Source: Acridotheres tristis (taxonomy: Eukaryota; Chordata; Aves; Passeriformes; Sturnidae). From it: a DNA stretch of 64,000 nt. A program made the translations under genes and the position numbers. The notes below the pieces were generated by a model, which ran no database searches, was not told where the DNA came from, and saw only the letters and a program-made list of their open reading frames with translations. Positions 26,366-38,800 of the stretch are shown here, piece by piece (within the stretch, counting starts at the first letter, position 1; every line of letters begins with the position of its first letter). Location: NCBI GenBank assembly GCA_037013685.1, contig CM072887.1:44567154-44631153 (forward strand). Reading direction: 5' to 3'.

Positions 26366-28415
26366 CAAGTTAGCAGCTGGATGGTTAATCATCAAAACCA
26401 CTCTTGGATTAAGCAGAACCACATAAAGATTCATTTTATCTGTAAGAAGGAAATATACTATTATATTTTTATTTGTAAAAATATATGTCCTAAATTCAAA
26501 CTGTGCTTCCTTCATTTGGAAGCCTCATTAATTAAGAAAAAGTGATAGGTTAGTTTGCTTTTCCTTTATTTTCATGCATTTTAATTAGCGAAACTCCACT
26601 TCATTAACTTTCCTCAGTAACTACCCTATTCTTACTTTTGTTATAATTTAATTGTAACTACAATTAAATTGAGATTGGAGGTGTTTAAAAGCAAACTCAA
26701 AACCAGTGACGGTTTCAAGAAACAAAATCCTGTAAATGTAATGAACAGCATCAAATGACCTGACATAGGAAAAAATTATCTAATATATCAGTTTGGGTCC
26801 TAACTCTCTACACCAACATAACATGCCACAGGATGATCACTGATGTCAAAAATAGCTAACTTCTAGAGATTAATGTCTCTTTCAAAAGGCAGTAGTTACC
26901 CATGCAACATTATAGGAAAACAGTGCTTTAAGGAGATTCAAGGAGTTTGTTTTCTACACCATCAGAGTGACCACCCTTTTGAATATTTTTGCTATAAGTT
27001 GTACTTAACTATTAAACAAGTAAACTAAGCTTGTCTGTTGCCGCCAAAATAGAAAGAAAGAAAGAAAGAAAGACAGAAAGGACCCTCCCATCCTATATCT
27101 TTACACTTCTATTCTAAGTTTATACTATTGACAGGCCATTGGTATTGAAACCAGCTCTTAAATATTATACTTGAAATTCAGGCTTTCAGTGCTTCATGCA
27201 GGTGTGTGGGACAAGAGAACTATCTCAGGAAATGTGACTGACAAAAGGATAATAAGACTTAACAGTGATAGAGTTTAGGCTAAACATACACTAGGCATTT
27301 ACTAAAGGGAGAGATTTTAAGCTTTTCAAAGAGTTCATGGATTCTGCATGTGAGATAATTTCAGAATTTCATGCCTACATTATTCATACCCAGGGTATAT
27401 TGATTCTTTTGTATTTAGAAGTCACTAACTATATTTTGTTACTTACGGTTTATGAGCTACAAGCTGCAAAAACCAAATATTCTATGTGTAAAACTCAAGG
27501 AATGCAACCTTAATTCCACTTGACCCTTGACTTTTTATTCCAAACAATTCAAATTAAAAAGCAAAATCTTACTGTCTTGCTCATTAGAAAAGCTTCTAAA
27601 AGAAGACAAAACAAACCTAGGCTGTTGGTCCTTTCTATAATTTACCTCTGACTTGAGAACAGAAGGGAAAATAGCTATGTTAAGTAATCACCTGGCACAT
27701 GCTCCTCTTCCACGAGATGGGGTTTTACAGCTGGCAAACAAACTATTCCCTTGCAACAGAACTTTAGCAAAAAACTCCTGCTCTGTCTATTTTGGATGAG
27801 AGATGGCATATTGAAGCTGTCAGACTTGGACTCTGCACTCTCCTGAAATCTCATCAAAACCTAGTGCCTGAACATCTGAGTCAGATGTCAGCAGTGACAA
27901 AAGGGCCAGCTAAGTGCTTGTGGCTGCCCAACCAGCAAGCTGTCACTCTGTTTCAGAGAGTAATCAGTTTGATAGGTCTTGTCACACATGGAAAGCAGTG
28001 ATTTTGGAAAGAAAACCAACAAATAGAGAGCTAGGCTTAGAGTAAAATAGTTGGTGCCTCCATGATTTTAAATTAGTTCCGTATTTAGGCATCTTGCCTT
28101 ATTCCCTGGATGGGATTATGAGCAGAATGTACTTCCTCATTCAGATCTACACTTACTAAAGTTCTAATGTGGTTTTGGGGTAATATCAGCACAGATACGC
28201 CACTTGGTTCATTCCTTTGAAAGGTGCAGTGACACCAAAGGCATCTGAAGAAACAGTGAAAGCGTAGCTGGCAGCCTAACCAAAATACTTTCTCTTTGCC
28301 TCCACAGTGCACAGACAAGGATAGCCAGAGGTTTAATCCTGCTGGTGGGAAACTTAACAGGAATTAGAGAGCATGGTGTGTTCATTCTCTCCTTTCTGCC
28401 AGGCAAACTGACTGA
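26366..28415. other. AT-rich non-coding DNA left of the solo LTR
   Basis: No gene supported. It holds a short AGAA microsatellite (27051-27080) and otherwise unstructured sequence up to the target duplication of the LTR. Confidence 0.5.
27051..27080. repeat. (AGAA)n microsatellite
   Basis: Seven tetranucleotide units with one A-to-C interruption near the right end. Confidence 0.9.
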
Positions 28416-28420
28416 GGAGC
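28416..28420. repeat. Left target-site duplication of solo LTR
   Basis: GGAGC directly before the terminal TG of the LTR, repeated exactly at 29800-29804 after its terminal CA. A 5-bp duplication is the length usual for ERVL-class and some ERV1-class integrations. Confidence 0.8.
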
Positions 28421-28599
28421 TGTGATAGGTTGACTTGGGAGGAAGAAACTCAGAAGTTTTTCCTGGGAGAGTTTTCTTTGTGGGGGGCTTTTTGGGATAC
28501 TTGTAACAGTTAATTAGAGAAAGTTGGTTCGCTCTGTGCACACACATTTAAAAAAAAAGGGTAATCTTGGAAGACTTTTTTTTGGTCTTTTCGGCGGCT

Positions 28600-28920
28600 G
28601 AACAGGTAACACCAACCTGAGCCGCTTTTCTTCTCCCCATGCGGGGGAGGCGGGGGGAACGGCTCGGAGGCCGCTTGGGCCCCGTTTGCCAACGAGGGGG
28701 ACCCGATGGCTGAAGGGAGGAAAAGTTGTGTGATAAAAGTTTCACGGATTTTTTCTCCACCGGCCTGTGGCTCTGGCGTGGGGGGATGCTGGCTCTTTAA
28801 GCTGCCGGCCGGGACCAGGCCTGCCCGGGTGGCCATGAGGGTGCGGGGCCGCAGCCCAGCCCCGCAGGGGCTGAGTGGCGCTACCGCCGCCCCCCCCCCC
28901 CCAACACGGCCGAGCCTGGC
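28600..28920. promoter_or_regulatory. GC/CpG-rich core of the LTR U3 region
   Basis: This segment changes to GC-rich, CpG-containing sequence, unlike both sides. It contains 'GGCTCTTTAAGCTGCCGGCC' (about 28788-28807) and ends in a C13 run (28890-28902). Placement inside an LTR upstream of the polyadenylation signal fits a promoter or enhancer core. Activity is inference. Confidence 0.45.
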
Positions 28921-29680
28921 CCAACTTTTGTAGTTGAGTTAAACTTTAACTCTTTAGTGTTTAGATAAGATTTGCAAAGTCTCTAGCCTTCCCTTTAAAT
29001 ATGAAAGGGAATAAGGAAAGTTCTGAAGTCAGTGATGCAAGAGCTAAGTATTTTAAGATGGAAGGAGAGTGAGAAGATGCTGAAATGGCTGAAAATCTTT
29101 TTGGGAAATTGTAGGAATGAACTAATGTACTGAATATTCCTTTAAACCATGGAAAGAGACATGGGGGGATGGAAATGTTCCTTCTTAGGAGATAATTTGA
29201 TTAAAGAACACCTGTGTTGGGAATTTGAATTTCTGCCCTGAGAAACGAAGGGGATTGCAGTTTTTTCTGAAGATGAAGCCTGAGCAGAGGAAAGGGAGAC
29301 AAATAAAAATCGTTGCTGTTGGACATTTTCAATTCTTAAAAGTAATACCCCATGGAATAGACATGACCCATATCTACAACTTTGGGACGGCTGTAGATTG
29401 GGAGGAGGTCACGGTTGCAGATTTCCCGGGCGGATGCAATCGTGAAAGGTAAAACTACAAGAGGACTTTTTTTCTTCTTGTGGAACACATCTCCTACAAC
29501 TTCGACAAGAAGAAACTTCTTTCTCCAAAAGTAAACAGAAAAAGACTAAATTAGACACTGACTGAAGTATTTGTTGTATGTTTGTTTTGTTGTTGTGAAG
29601 ACTGGGAGAGGGAGGGACAGAGTGATGTGAAAAATCTTATTCTGAAATTTCTTTTTTTTCCTTTTTTTGTTTGTGTAGTT

Positions 29681-29686
29681 AATAAA
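29681..29686 (+). promoter_or_regulatory. AATAAA polyadenylation signal of the solo LTR
   Basis: AATAAA in a T-rich context near the right end of the LTR, followed by T-rich sequence. Position fits the U3-R boundary region of a retroviral LTR. Confidence 0.6.
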
Positions 29687-29799
29687 TTTTCTTCTATACC
29701 CTTTCAAAGTTTTAAGCCTGCCTTGCTCTTTGACTCCTGGTTCTGTCTCATAACAGAAAGAAATAAGTTTATTTAAATTGGCAACTCAAACCCTAGACA

Positions 29800-29804
29800 G
29801 GAGC
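29800..29804. repeat. Right target-site duplication of solo LTR
   Basis: GGAGC, identical to 28416-28420. Confidence 0.8.
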
Positions 29805-32800
29805 TATTGAAAGATCTGTGTCACTGTATGCGTCTTTGAACAACCAAATAATTATGCCTCCTTTCTCACTGAGTTACTTCGCTAAGGGGAACAGAAAATC
29901 TGGGGCATTCTAACTCCTGGAGGATAAAACATTGATCCAAACAACCAAATGCAACATAAGTGTTTTTCACTAAGGTCTATTAAGCAGTAATATGTTACAG
30001 AAAAAATTTCTAGGAATTAATGGATGCTTTAATACCACTTGCAGTTGAATTCAGTGTTTGTAAAACAACTTGCAAGAAAGTTAAGTATCAGTGAGCTATT
30101 TCAGTATGGAAATGGTTAGATCCAGATGATTCAGATGCACCTGGCATATAGGCACCAATGATCAATGATTCTTATGGTCACAAACAACTCTAAATGCTGA
30201 AGATAATGCAGCTTTCCAACACTTCACTGAGCAGGCACCATCCTGGAATGAGAAGACATGGAGATCTCCATCTTTCCACTATTTCCCTGCATATAGGCGT
30301 CAAGTGTGCTTATCACTGTAGAAACTGTCATTCTCATTTATTAACTGCTACCCATGTAACAACAGAAAAAAAAAGAGGTTCAAAGGCCTCCTCAGCTTCT
30401 CCTTAGCTTCTCAGCTGTACCCTAAGTCACGTGACCAGGCTAGTTTAGCATTTGTTGAAGGACAGTCATCTTGTGAGATGGCTGCTCATGGCAATTCTTG
30501 GAGCAGGGACCTTGGAATTAGGACTTGATGCTGCGCCTCCTACCTTGTTCTGTTATTTCTTTCTAGAAATAAGTGAGAAAGTTTTTACCCCCCATTTCCT
30601 TGCCAGCCTGGTTTCTACATTTGTCCACAAAAATGAAAGGTGAAGATTTAAATATTTTCAGAGTGAGGTAAAAGAAGCAGAATCTTGAGATACTTGATTT
30701 TGATTTCAGCTGAGTAATATCACAATGAATTGGACCATTTGCTCATAAATGCTCATTCCTCATAAATAAATATAATTCACCATGTCCAAATCTATGCTTC
30801 AATTTTCAGCTTTACTACAAATTTTAATAGGCTATTAAAAGGCATTATTAGTGTTCTATGAGTTTTGCAGAAGGAAAATCTCATCTCGAAATCTAAATGT
30901 AAATAATGTGAAGGATGAAAGTAGGTAGTTTTCTGCTCAGTAATTTAGTGATGAAACAAATAATGACATAAACATAAAATTTTATTCTCTACAGGTAAGA
31001 GAAAAATATTTTCAAATGCATAGGTTGTCTGCATAATAAATTCTGGGGGACTTCATTAAAACAGGTACCTTCTAGAAAAAAAATACTAAATTTTTTTGTG
31101 ATTCCAACCCAGAATTCCAATATTTATTAGGCTCTGAAGTAGAATTAAATGTAGTCTATCCTTGCCAAAAATATAAATAATATATTCTGAGGAAAACATA
31201 TTCCTAAAGTGTAAATCACATCCACCATTGGTTGCATTAAAGCCAATGAAAAAATAATTTAATATATAACACTTATGATATTGTATTTCATGCTCTTGCC
31301 ATATGCCTTCGTTTAGAGAAGGAAATGCAAGTATCATTTTTAGTAATATTATATATTGATGCTAGGTGGGGTTATTTGTTTAATTTAATGATTTTATTAG
31401 CTTTTTTTTCCATGTACAGAATCATGTGTTTACCAGTATACCTGCAGAAAAGGTTTTCATAATCCAAACATCTCTACCTTTTACACCAGTCAGGTTTTCA
31501 GGCTTCCTTTCAAATACATATAAATAGCATTGTATTAATGAAAATATCAGGCATGATAAAAAAAATTTGCATTTTCATTGATCTCAGGTGAAAATAAATT
31601 GTTTAGTCTGTTGAAATTTTGTGAGCTACAAGGATTACTCAGGCTGTAAGACAACATACAAAAAGCAAGTCTGACTTTTGATTTTAATCTGTACATTTTT
31701 TGTGTAGTCAGGTGCTCATGTAACTTTTGGTGAAGAAAAAACCTGTTTTATTTGATCTCTGAATTGATGAATTGTTTCAGGTTTGATGGATGTCTCAGAC
31801 AAATTTCAAGGGATTTAGTGAAGGGAAGGGAGGTTTAACATTGTGTGACAGCGTATCAGTTTTAAAACAAGTCACTTTTTAGAGAACTCCCCAATTGCAG
31901 AGAAAATATTGTTATTGAAGCAACCTGAGTAGATAGTGGAATATAATCCCCTGTTTTACTGTCTGAAATTTAAATGAAGTGTTACAGGACATGTAGTAAA
32001 GGACCAGTAAGGACATTTCAGGGAAGAAAATACCATCTACTTCATTATCAAAGAGCAAACAGGAAAGAGACCTGTAATTAATGTAAGCAGCATAAATGTC
32101 TGTTTATAAAGTAAGGCTTAAATAGCCATAAAATAAGCCAAAGGCCTTTTTAGCAACAAAACCAAGTAACAACAAAATGCTGATTGCTGGTTATCAATCC
32201 AGCACCGTCTCATTAAAGGACACAAAGTAGAGAAAACTGCTTCCTTACACTTTGATGGCCGAGTTACCAATCCTGGTTGTTCTGGGTTTTTTGGACAGTC
32301 ATCTCTTGGTACTATTTAACATCAAAGACTATTTTGAATGCGTGGCCTAGACGGGCGGTGATCTTTAGTTCATTTTTATACACATATGGCACGGCAGCAA
32401 GAGTAAAATACACGTAAGAATTCAATAATGTGACAAAGTTTGAGTATTGATTCATTTTTACTTCTACGTAACATTCTAAAATATTTGCACATCAATTCAG
32501 CTGCTCTGGTTTTGAATACCTTATGGTCATAGATGTTTTACTATTAGGCACTCATTAAATTTTACTTTCTCCTGAGTTTCTGAGATTTGATGTTATCTTT
32601 GTTGACACTGTCTTGGGTACCCTTTTGCTCTGCTTCACAATACAGTATATGACGTTTGAACTTAACTTTTTTCTTTCATTAGAATTCAATGGCATTTAGA
32701 GACCTAAGTATTCTCTTTTTCTTTGCAAAGCTTTGGCTGAAATCACAGTACCCGAAATATATTGAGTGTAACTTATTAGGTCTTTTTTTTTTCTCTAGTC

Positions 32801-35800
32801 TTATTAAAGTGGAATTATGCTTCTAATAGCCTATTTGTTTATTTCAAATAACCTTTATTTATACTTCTTTCTATTTGATTTTAATAATGTTTTCTCTATG
32901 TTTATGTATCTGTAGAGGAAGCATCTGTTCCCAGTAATATGAATTTCTAGTAATATGGGAGGGTTTGTGCTCTTACATACTGGAGTTTACTGTACTTGTT
33001 TCTGATGATTTAATTACATAATTCACTTTAATATATAACTTTATGTACTTTTGAAAATATTTATATTCCAGCAGAAATCTACATCCCTATGAATCCTAAT
33101 TTTATTACTCTAGTTTCTACTGTCTTTTCTGTGTCACTTTCTTGTCTCCAGCTCTCTAATTAAAACTGTGTAATTTGTTTTATGAAAGAGTTATAATGGC
33201 AATCCAGGGAAAACCTCTTCATTTAGCCATTAGATTTACAAGGCAATCCTAGAAGTCTTTAAGAAAGTAGAGATAAATATATTTTTTTGCATATTGGTCA
33301 AAACCAAAGTAATCAAAAATTTATCACCACACTTGTTGCTGGTTTAGAAGACACTCTATGTTGAAACAAATGGAAATATATTACAGTCTGAGAACCTCCA
33401 AATCCCACCCTCCCCACAAGGGGAGTCTTTATTCCTTAGATGCCATTTGCTCAGCACCTTCCTGCAGATGCCTTTTGAAGGCAGGGTTTCAGACAGGCCC
33501 ACCCTTCAGCCCATGCATGCTAATTAGTGTTCAGATGTGCTCATGGGTTTTGAAGAAAGGTGAAAAAAGGGACAGCTGCTAGTTTTCAGCGAAGCCAAAT
33601 GAATAAAAAAGTCTGACCATACAAGTGCTTAAACACTGGAATGAATATGAAAAATGCTGACAGGCTCTTTTTATCAGTTACCTTTTAAACATGTGTAATT
33701 GCAATCACCACAGGAGTACCATATTAATATGTAGAGGAGGTAATATTAAAGAGAATAGGTGAGATGAGATCACAATGGAATTTGTGAAGCCTCTTTTATC
33801 TATGAGGACCAATATACTGCAGCTGAAGTATGAAGTGCCCCAGGAGTTATATAGTATCATTAATCAATTTAAATGGCATTTAAGTGGGCTAAAATGTGAA
33901 AAAGAAAAATAAATAAATTCTAATATAAATCACCCAGAAATTCTCATAAACTTAGAATACACAAATCAGCAGACAATGTAAGCAATGTGCTCTGATATTC
34001 ATCCCTCACAGTGTTGGGCGCTTTTCCCAAAACAGGAAAGGGACTAAAGGCCTTCTGTATTTTCTCCATACTCCTCTGGATATAGAGCCCTAGAGGGCTG
34101 CAGCATAGAAAGGATGAAGTTGTTGAAAGACTGTTCTCAACAGCTCTTCCATCACCCTTCAGGGAAAGGTAACACCACCCTGTCACCAACCCAAAAGACA
34201 AGGCTGGTAATAGAGTGCTACGCTTATAGCAGGCAGGAAATATTTTGGACTGCTATTAGAGGAACTAGTAAAATAGTCAATTTGGGTACCAGATATTTTA
34301 TAATAACTATTGTGACTTTTTATTAGGAGGCCTCTGGTTTGTTTTCGTTTTTTTTCCAAATTATCATAAGAGAATTTGGTGATAATAATTTTCTTTAATA
34401 AGCAAAGTTCATTCTCACCATAAAGTTGCTATTTTTAGATACTATTTAGAAATAATGTCACAAATGACAAATTCCTGATGAGCTTTCTAAAATTGTATGA
34501 TGATATATATTGACTTTTTAGAGGATATAGATAAGGAGCCACCTCTCGTATTTTACAATGAAAACCAAATTTGAAATAAAGCTTGAGTATTTTTTTCTTT
34601 CCTGGTGAATAGTAAGTTCAAAATACATCTCTTATTGTTGTCTTTATGTGGGCAAGAGGAGTCATGGAGAAACAGGAAAAATTAATAAAGCAAACCCCCA
34701 CTATTTATTCAAAGAGATTAAATTAGAATCTAATTTAAACCTTGTTAATCTCATTTGGGGAACTCCCACTGGCTTTAGTAATATTCAGCTCCAGCTCTTG
34801 AGTTAAGTAATTAATATTCTGAATCACACTATTCTAAGGACCACGTAAATTTTATTTTGGTATTCTTCTGACTTCCAGAGCATTAGGGAAAACTGCCAGG
34901 AGCAAAAGTGCACAGTTCATCTGAAACAGTGTACTGTTTTACTGCACAAATCTCGTTTTATTTGTCTGTCTGTAAACAAGTTGCCTCCAGATAATTAAAT
35001 GGAACTGTACTTGAAGGCAAAGTGGTCCAACCTTTCATTCTCTTAAGAGAACATTTTAACCAAGTGGACTGCATTCTGTCTTCCAGTATTGTACACAGGC
35101 AGTTTATCCTGATACTGAGAATAGTTTGTTCAGATTTTCAGTAACAAATGCAACAGAGACAATATGTGGCTGTAGGTGCCTCTGAGAAAGTGCACAGGTT
35201 TCATTTCATCAAGTTTCATAGCCCCCATCAGTGACAGGGACAATCTTGTGTTCCATTCTACCTGTCACCTTTCTCTCTCTCTGGCAATTTGTATTTAATG
35301 TTCTAGCATAATTTCCCAATGCTCCATGTACCTGGGAAGGAAGTTCTTCTATTCTACAAATATTTGGAATTTAAAATTCTTTATTATACCAGAAGAAAAC
35401 TAATGGAAAACTTACGAGATGCTCTTCCACAGTTATTTGGATTGAAGATTTATAATGGCATGAACACTACAGATAGAAAAATAATAGCCGCTACATATTA
35501 CGCTTTGTGATCAGGGAGTTAGCAGATTTAATTTCAAGTGCCTGTGTCAAAATGTATTTAGGCTAGTACTACACAAGATAGTTAGTCCACAAAGAAAAGC
35601 TGAAAGAGGACATTTTCAGAGAAGCTGATAGACTACACAGTGACATGACATGAGCTGCAGTACTCTCGTTTGAGATAATTGGCTGCACCAGATTTGTTTT
35701 TACTGCTTTTTATTGACTGAAAATATTTCCATTCAATACTGTTTTAGATTCCAGTGGTATTTGTCTTCCTATCATTTATTCCTATCAAAAGATAAGTGAA

Positions 35801-38800
35801 AAAAATAATGCTAGTCTGTTCATGTTTGACGTACAAATATGTTTCAGCAGAATCAAGTTTTCAGCACAGCTTTTCTTCTGCCTGTTCTCCTTGAACTTGC
35901 TTGTCATTCATAAATAATAATTTGTAACTACTCAATCCACTGATAAAACACATTCTCAGGGATTTCAATAATTTTTAATGGTCTTAATGGTCTTTCGAGA
36001 ATGACTCACAAAGGAAGTGCTCAGTACCTCCCTGAAAGCCGTATTTCTCAGGCTACCCACTGGCCTTTGTGAAATGAGTTGAGTGGTGAAGCATCCTTTG
36101 ACTGAACTCTTACACACCTAAGGTGGAATGGACTGGTCACACGAGGAATTCCTTGTGAGAGTTCTTCCTACAGTGAAGAACATGAGCTGGGGAAAATTAG
36201 TCATCCTATGACAAATTTGTAATTTTCTCTACCTGAGCTGTAGCGTAAGAGCAGTATTGTGATTGCTGGAGTTTTGAAAAACAATATTACATGGTATTGG
36301 AAAATTCCATGCCTTTGAAAACTCCAGTAGTTGCCGACCTGAGAATGGAAAAAATACTGTTTAAAGCAAATCATCTTGAGACCCTGTTAACAGGAGTCCT
36401 AAATGAGATGTTTTGAGCTCTCCTGGACTGTAGTGGACTGCGGCCAGTATCTGCCTGTGAGTGGGACAGCTCTCAGAGCTTGCCAGCTCTCCAGTGTGGA
36501 ATACTTAGAGGACCATTGTCAGATGATAAGACCTGGGCTGATACCCTCACTTCTTGATGCTCAATCCTTTGCCCACTGAGGAAGGCCAAAGTATTGGTGT
36601 GAGTATTTCCATAACTCTTGAGAGGCATTTTTCAAAGGTACGTTTACATTTGTACATACTTCCATGAGTGTGTGGGTATTGATCTGAATGCCTTACAGCA
36701 CATGTAGCATAAATATGAGGAATACATAGATACATCACTGTTCTAACTGTAGTAAATTCTATGAAACCACTTTGTAAATTAGTCAGTAATAAACTCCTGC
36801 CATAACCCTTTTGACATAAACTGCTTACGAAGTCTGGGAATAAGATGGGAAACAGACACAAATAGAATTCTCTGGGACAAGGAGCTCAGGTGGCAAGGTG
36901 GTCCTCTCTGAACCTCATGATCCGAGAGGAAGGTCTCCCCTGCTCCTTGCTTTTCGCTATTAAATTCTTAAGACATAAATCATTGACCAAATCTGGGACA
37001 AGGACTGGACTCAGTCACACCTAGACTCCATGAGAAATTAGAAAGCAAGGGGGCCCTCTCTGAACCTTGTGACTCAATGGAGGGTTTCCCTGTTAGAACT
37101 TTGCCCCTTTTTTAACCCCAGTCTACACATGAATCATTCTAAATAAATCCTAACAGATTCTAATTTCATGTTCACGTGTACATTACATCCATTTGGTAAT
37201 TAGCAGAGTAACCTTGCAACCAAACTTTGTCATATTTTTACAAATCTGCATAAACTTGCTTTTGCTGATATTTTTTACAAGGATACTTTAAGGAGCCCAA
37301 AGCACTCATTTTGCTAATCTATGGTCTGTTAATATTTATTTCAAAGGTTTTCTCATATTTTATAATGTTTTGTTAATGGCATCTACTTTTCATGTTCTTT
37401 TGAACCAGAAGTCTCTGAATTTTTGGTACTGGTGGATACATTACTGGAAAGTGTTTTCCCTTATCGATTTTTAATCAGAATATTTGTTCCATGAAATTTG
37501 AAGAAAAGAGATCTCATGTTGCTGCAGAGCTCTCAATGCTCACCCTGCACTAATTTTCCCCCCCACTGCCATAGTTTGGACCACAGCCATGAGAGTCCAG
37601 TTTCAAGCAGTATTTGTCTTTTTTCCTAAGTCCTCCATGGAGTTGGACAGTTCTCTCTGACAGCTAAGAGAACCTATGCTACAATAACTATGTTTTTTGG
37701 AAACAGTGGAAATGCTAGAGAATATACTGAGGCTCATCAGCATAAAAAGCATCTCTTGTCACCAAGAAAACCTCCAGCATTCTGACAGATGAATATATGG
37801 AGCCCTTTCTCGAGCTTAAATATAAGACAGATAGAAAGGGACCAAATTGCAGTTCTAGGAGCTTACAGATGGGAAAATAGAGAAACACACTTGTCTTTTA
37901 AACTCCAAATACAGGAAGGTGATCATCTCTCATCCTGTTATACGTTTGTATCAATGACTACTGACCTCCGGAGACACCAGAAGACCAGAATACCAGTAGA
38001 TTAGTAAACATAGCTTTGTTATTACCTATTTTAGACCACAAAGTAAATCTGATATTATCAGAATCTATTTTATTCCCTGTCTCCCATATCCTGTCACCTT
38101 TTAATGGCTTTTATCTCTGCTCATCTTTGTTGATACTCACAGCGACATCCAGTTTATTACCAATTCATGGCCAAGGATAGTTTTCTTTCTTTAGAGAAGC
38201 AACACTCTAAACTGTAATTAGCATTCACATAAGTGAATTATTCTATACTTCTATACGCAGTAAGATTTTTCCAACATTCAAAATTAACAAAGAGCTTCAG
38301 GTCTCAGCTATAAGGCAAAAAAAATAGTAGCAGTGGTATTGTGAATGTAAAAATGAAATAGTCATTACTACAGTCAAATCAATTATGAGTGCCATCATGA
38401 AAACTTTAGTGTGCATATGTGATGCAAATGTATAAATCATAACCTTCTCTCACTACACAGAATTTACTTAAAAAAATATTCTGCTCTGGTGAGATTAAAA
38501 TAAATGTGAACAAATTAAGAGCACTGTTAATTGCTGTTTGGCCAATACCTTATTCTGTAATCTTTTGCTCTTTGATTTTTAAGTGAACAGATTGCATATT
38601 TAAGAAGAGGGAACTGACTGAGAGGATCTACTTATAGAAATTGCAAAGAGACCCTTTTTTGTCAGGGAATTTTTGGTTCTTTCTCCTGAAAGATTTTTGG
38701 TGTGTGCTTGGCATGCAACATTCTTGAAGCACAACTAACTCTGGAAAACAATAAAAAAAACGGTTTTCGAATTCAAAGTTAAGCAACACTACCGTATTCG

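Larger units (their letters stand above)
28421..29799 (+). mobile_element. Solo LTR of an endogenous retrovirus, 1379 bp
   Basis: The element begins TGTGATAGGTTGACTTGGG and ends CCCTAGACA, so it has the TG...CA termini of an LTR, and it is bounded by an exact 5-bp duplication (GGAGC). The opening words resemble avian LTRs starting TGTGGTAGGTTGAC as I remember them. An AATAAA polyadenylation signal lies at 29681-29686, about 115 bases before the right end, as expected for R-U5. The left half carries a GC- and CpG-rich block (about 28600-28920), with a C13 run, in otherwise AT-rich DNA; this probably held the promoter. No internal gag, pol or env sequence is present, so it is a recombined solo LTR. 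Open frames inside it (for example 28510-28836 minus) follow from composition. Subfamily not determined. Confidence 0.85.

Noticed and set aside
28510..28933. Overlapping Pro/Arg-rich frames on both strands near 28.5-28.9 kb, resembling a CpG-island first exon
   Set aside because: The region is the GC-rich core of a solo LTR with exact target duplication, which explains the composition without a host gene.
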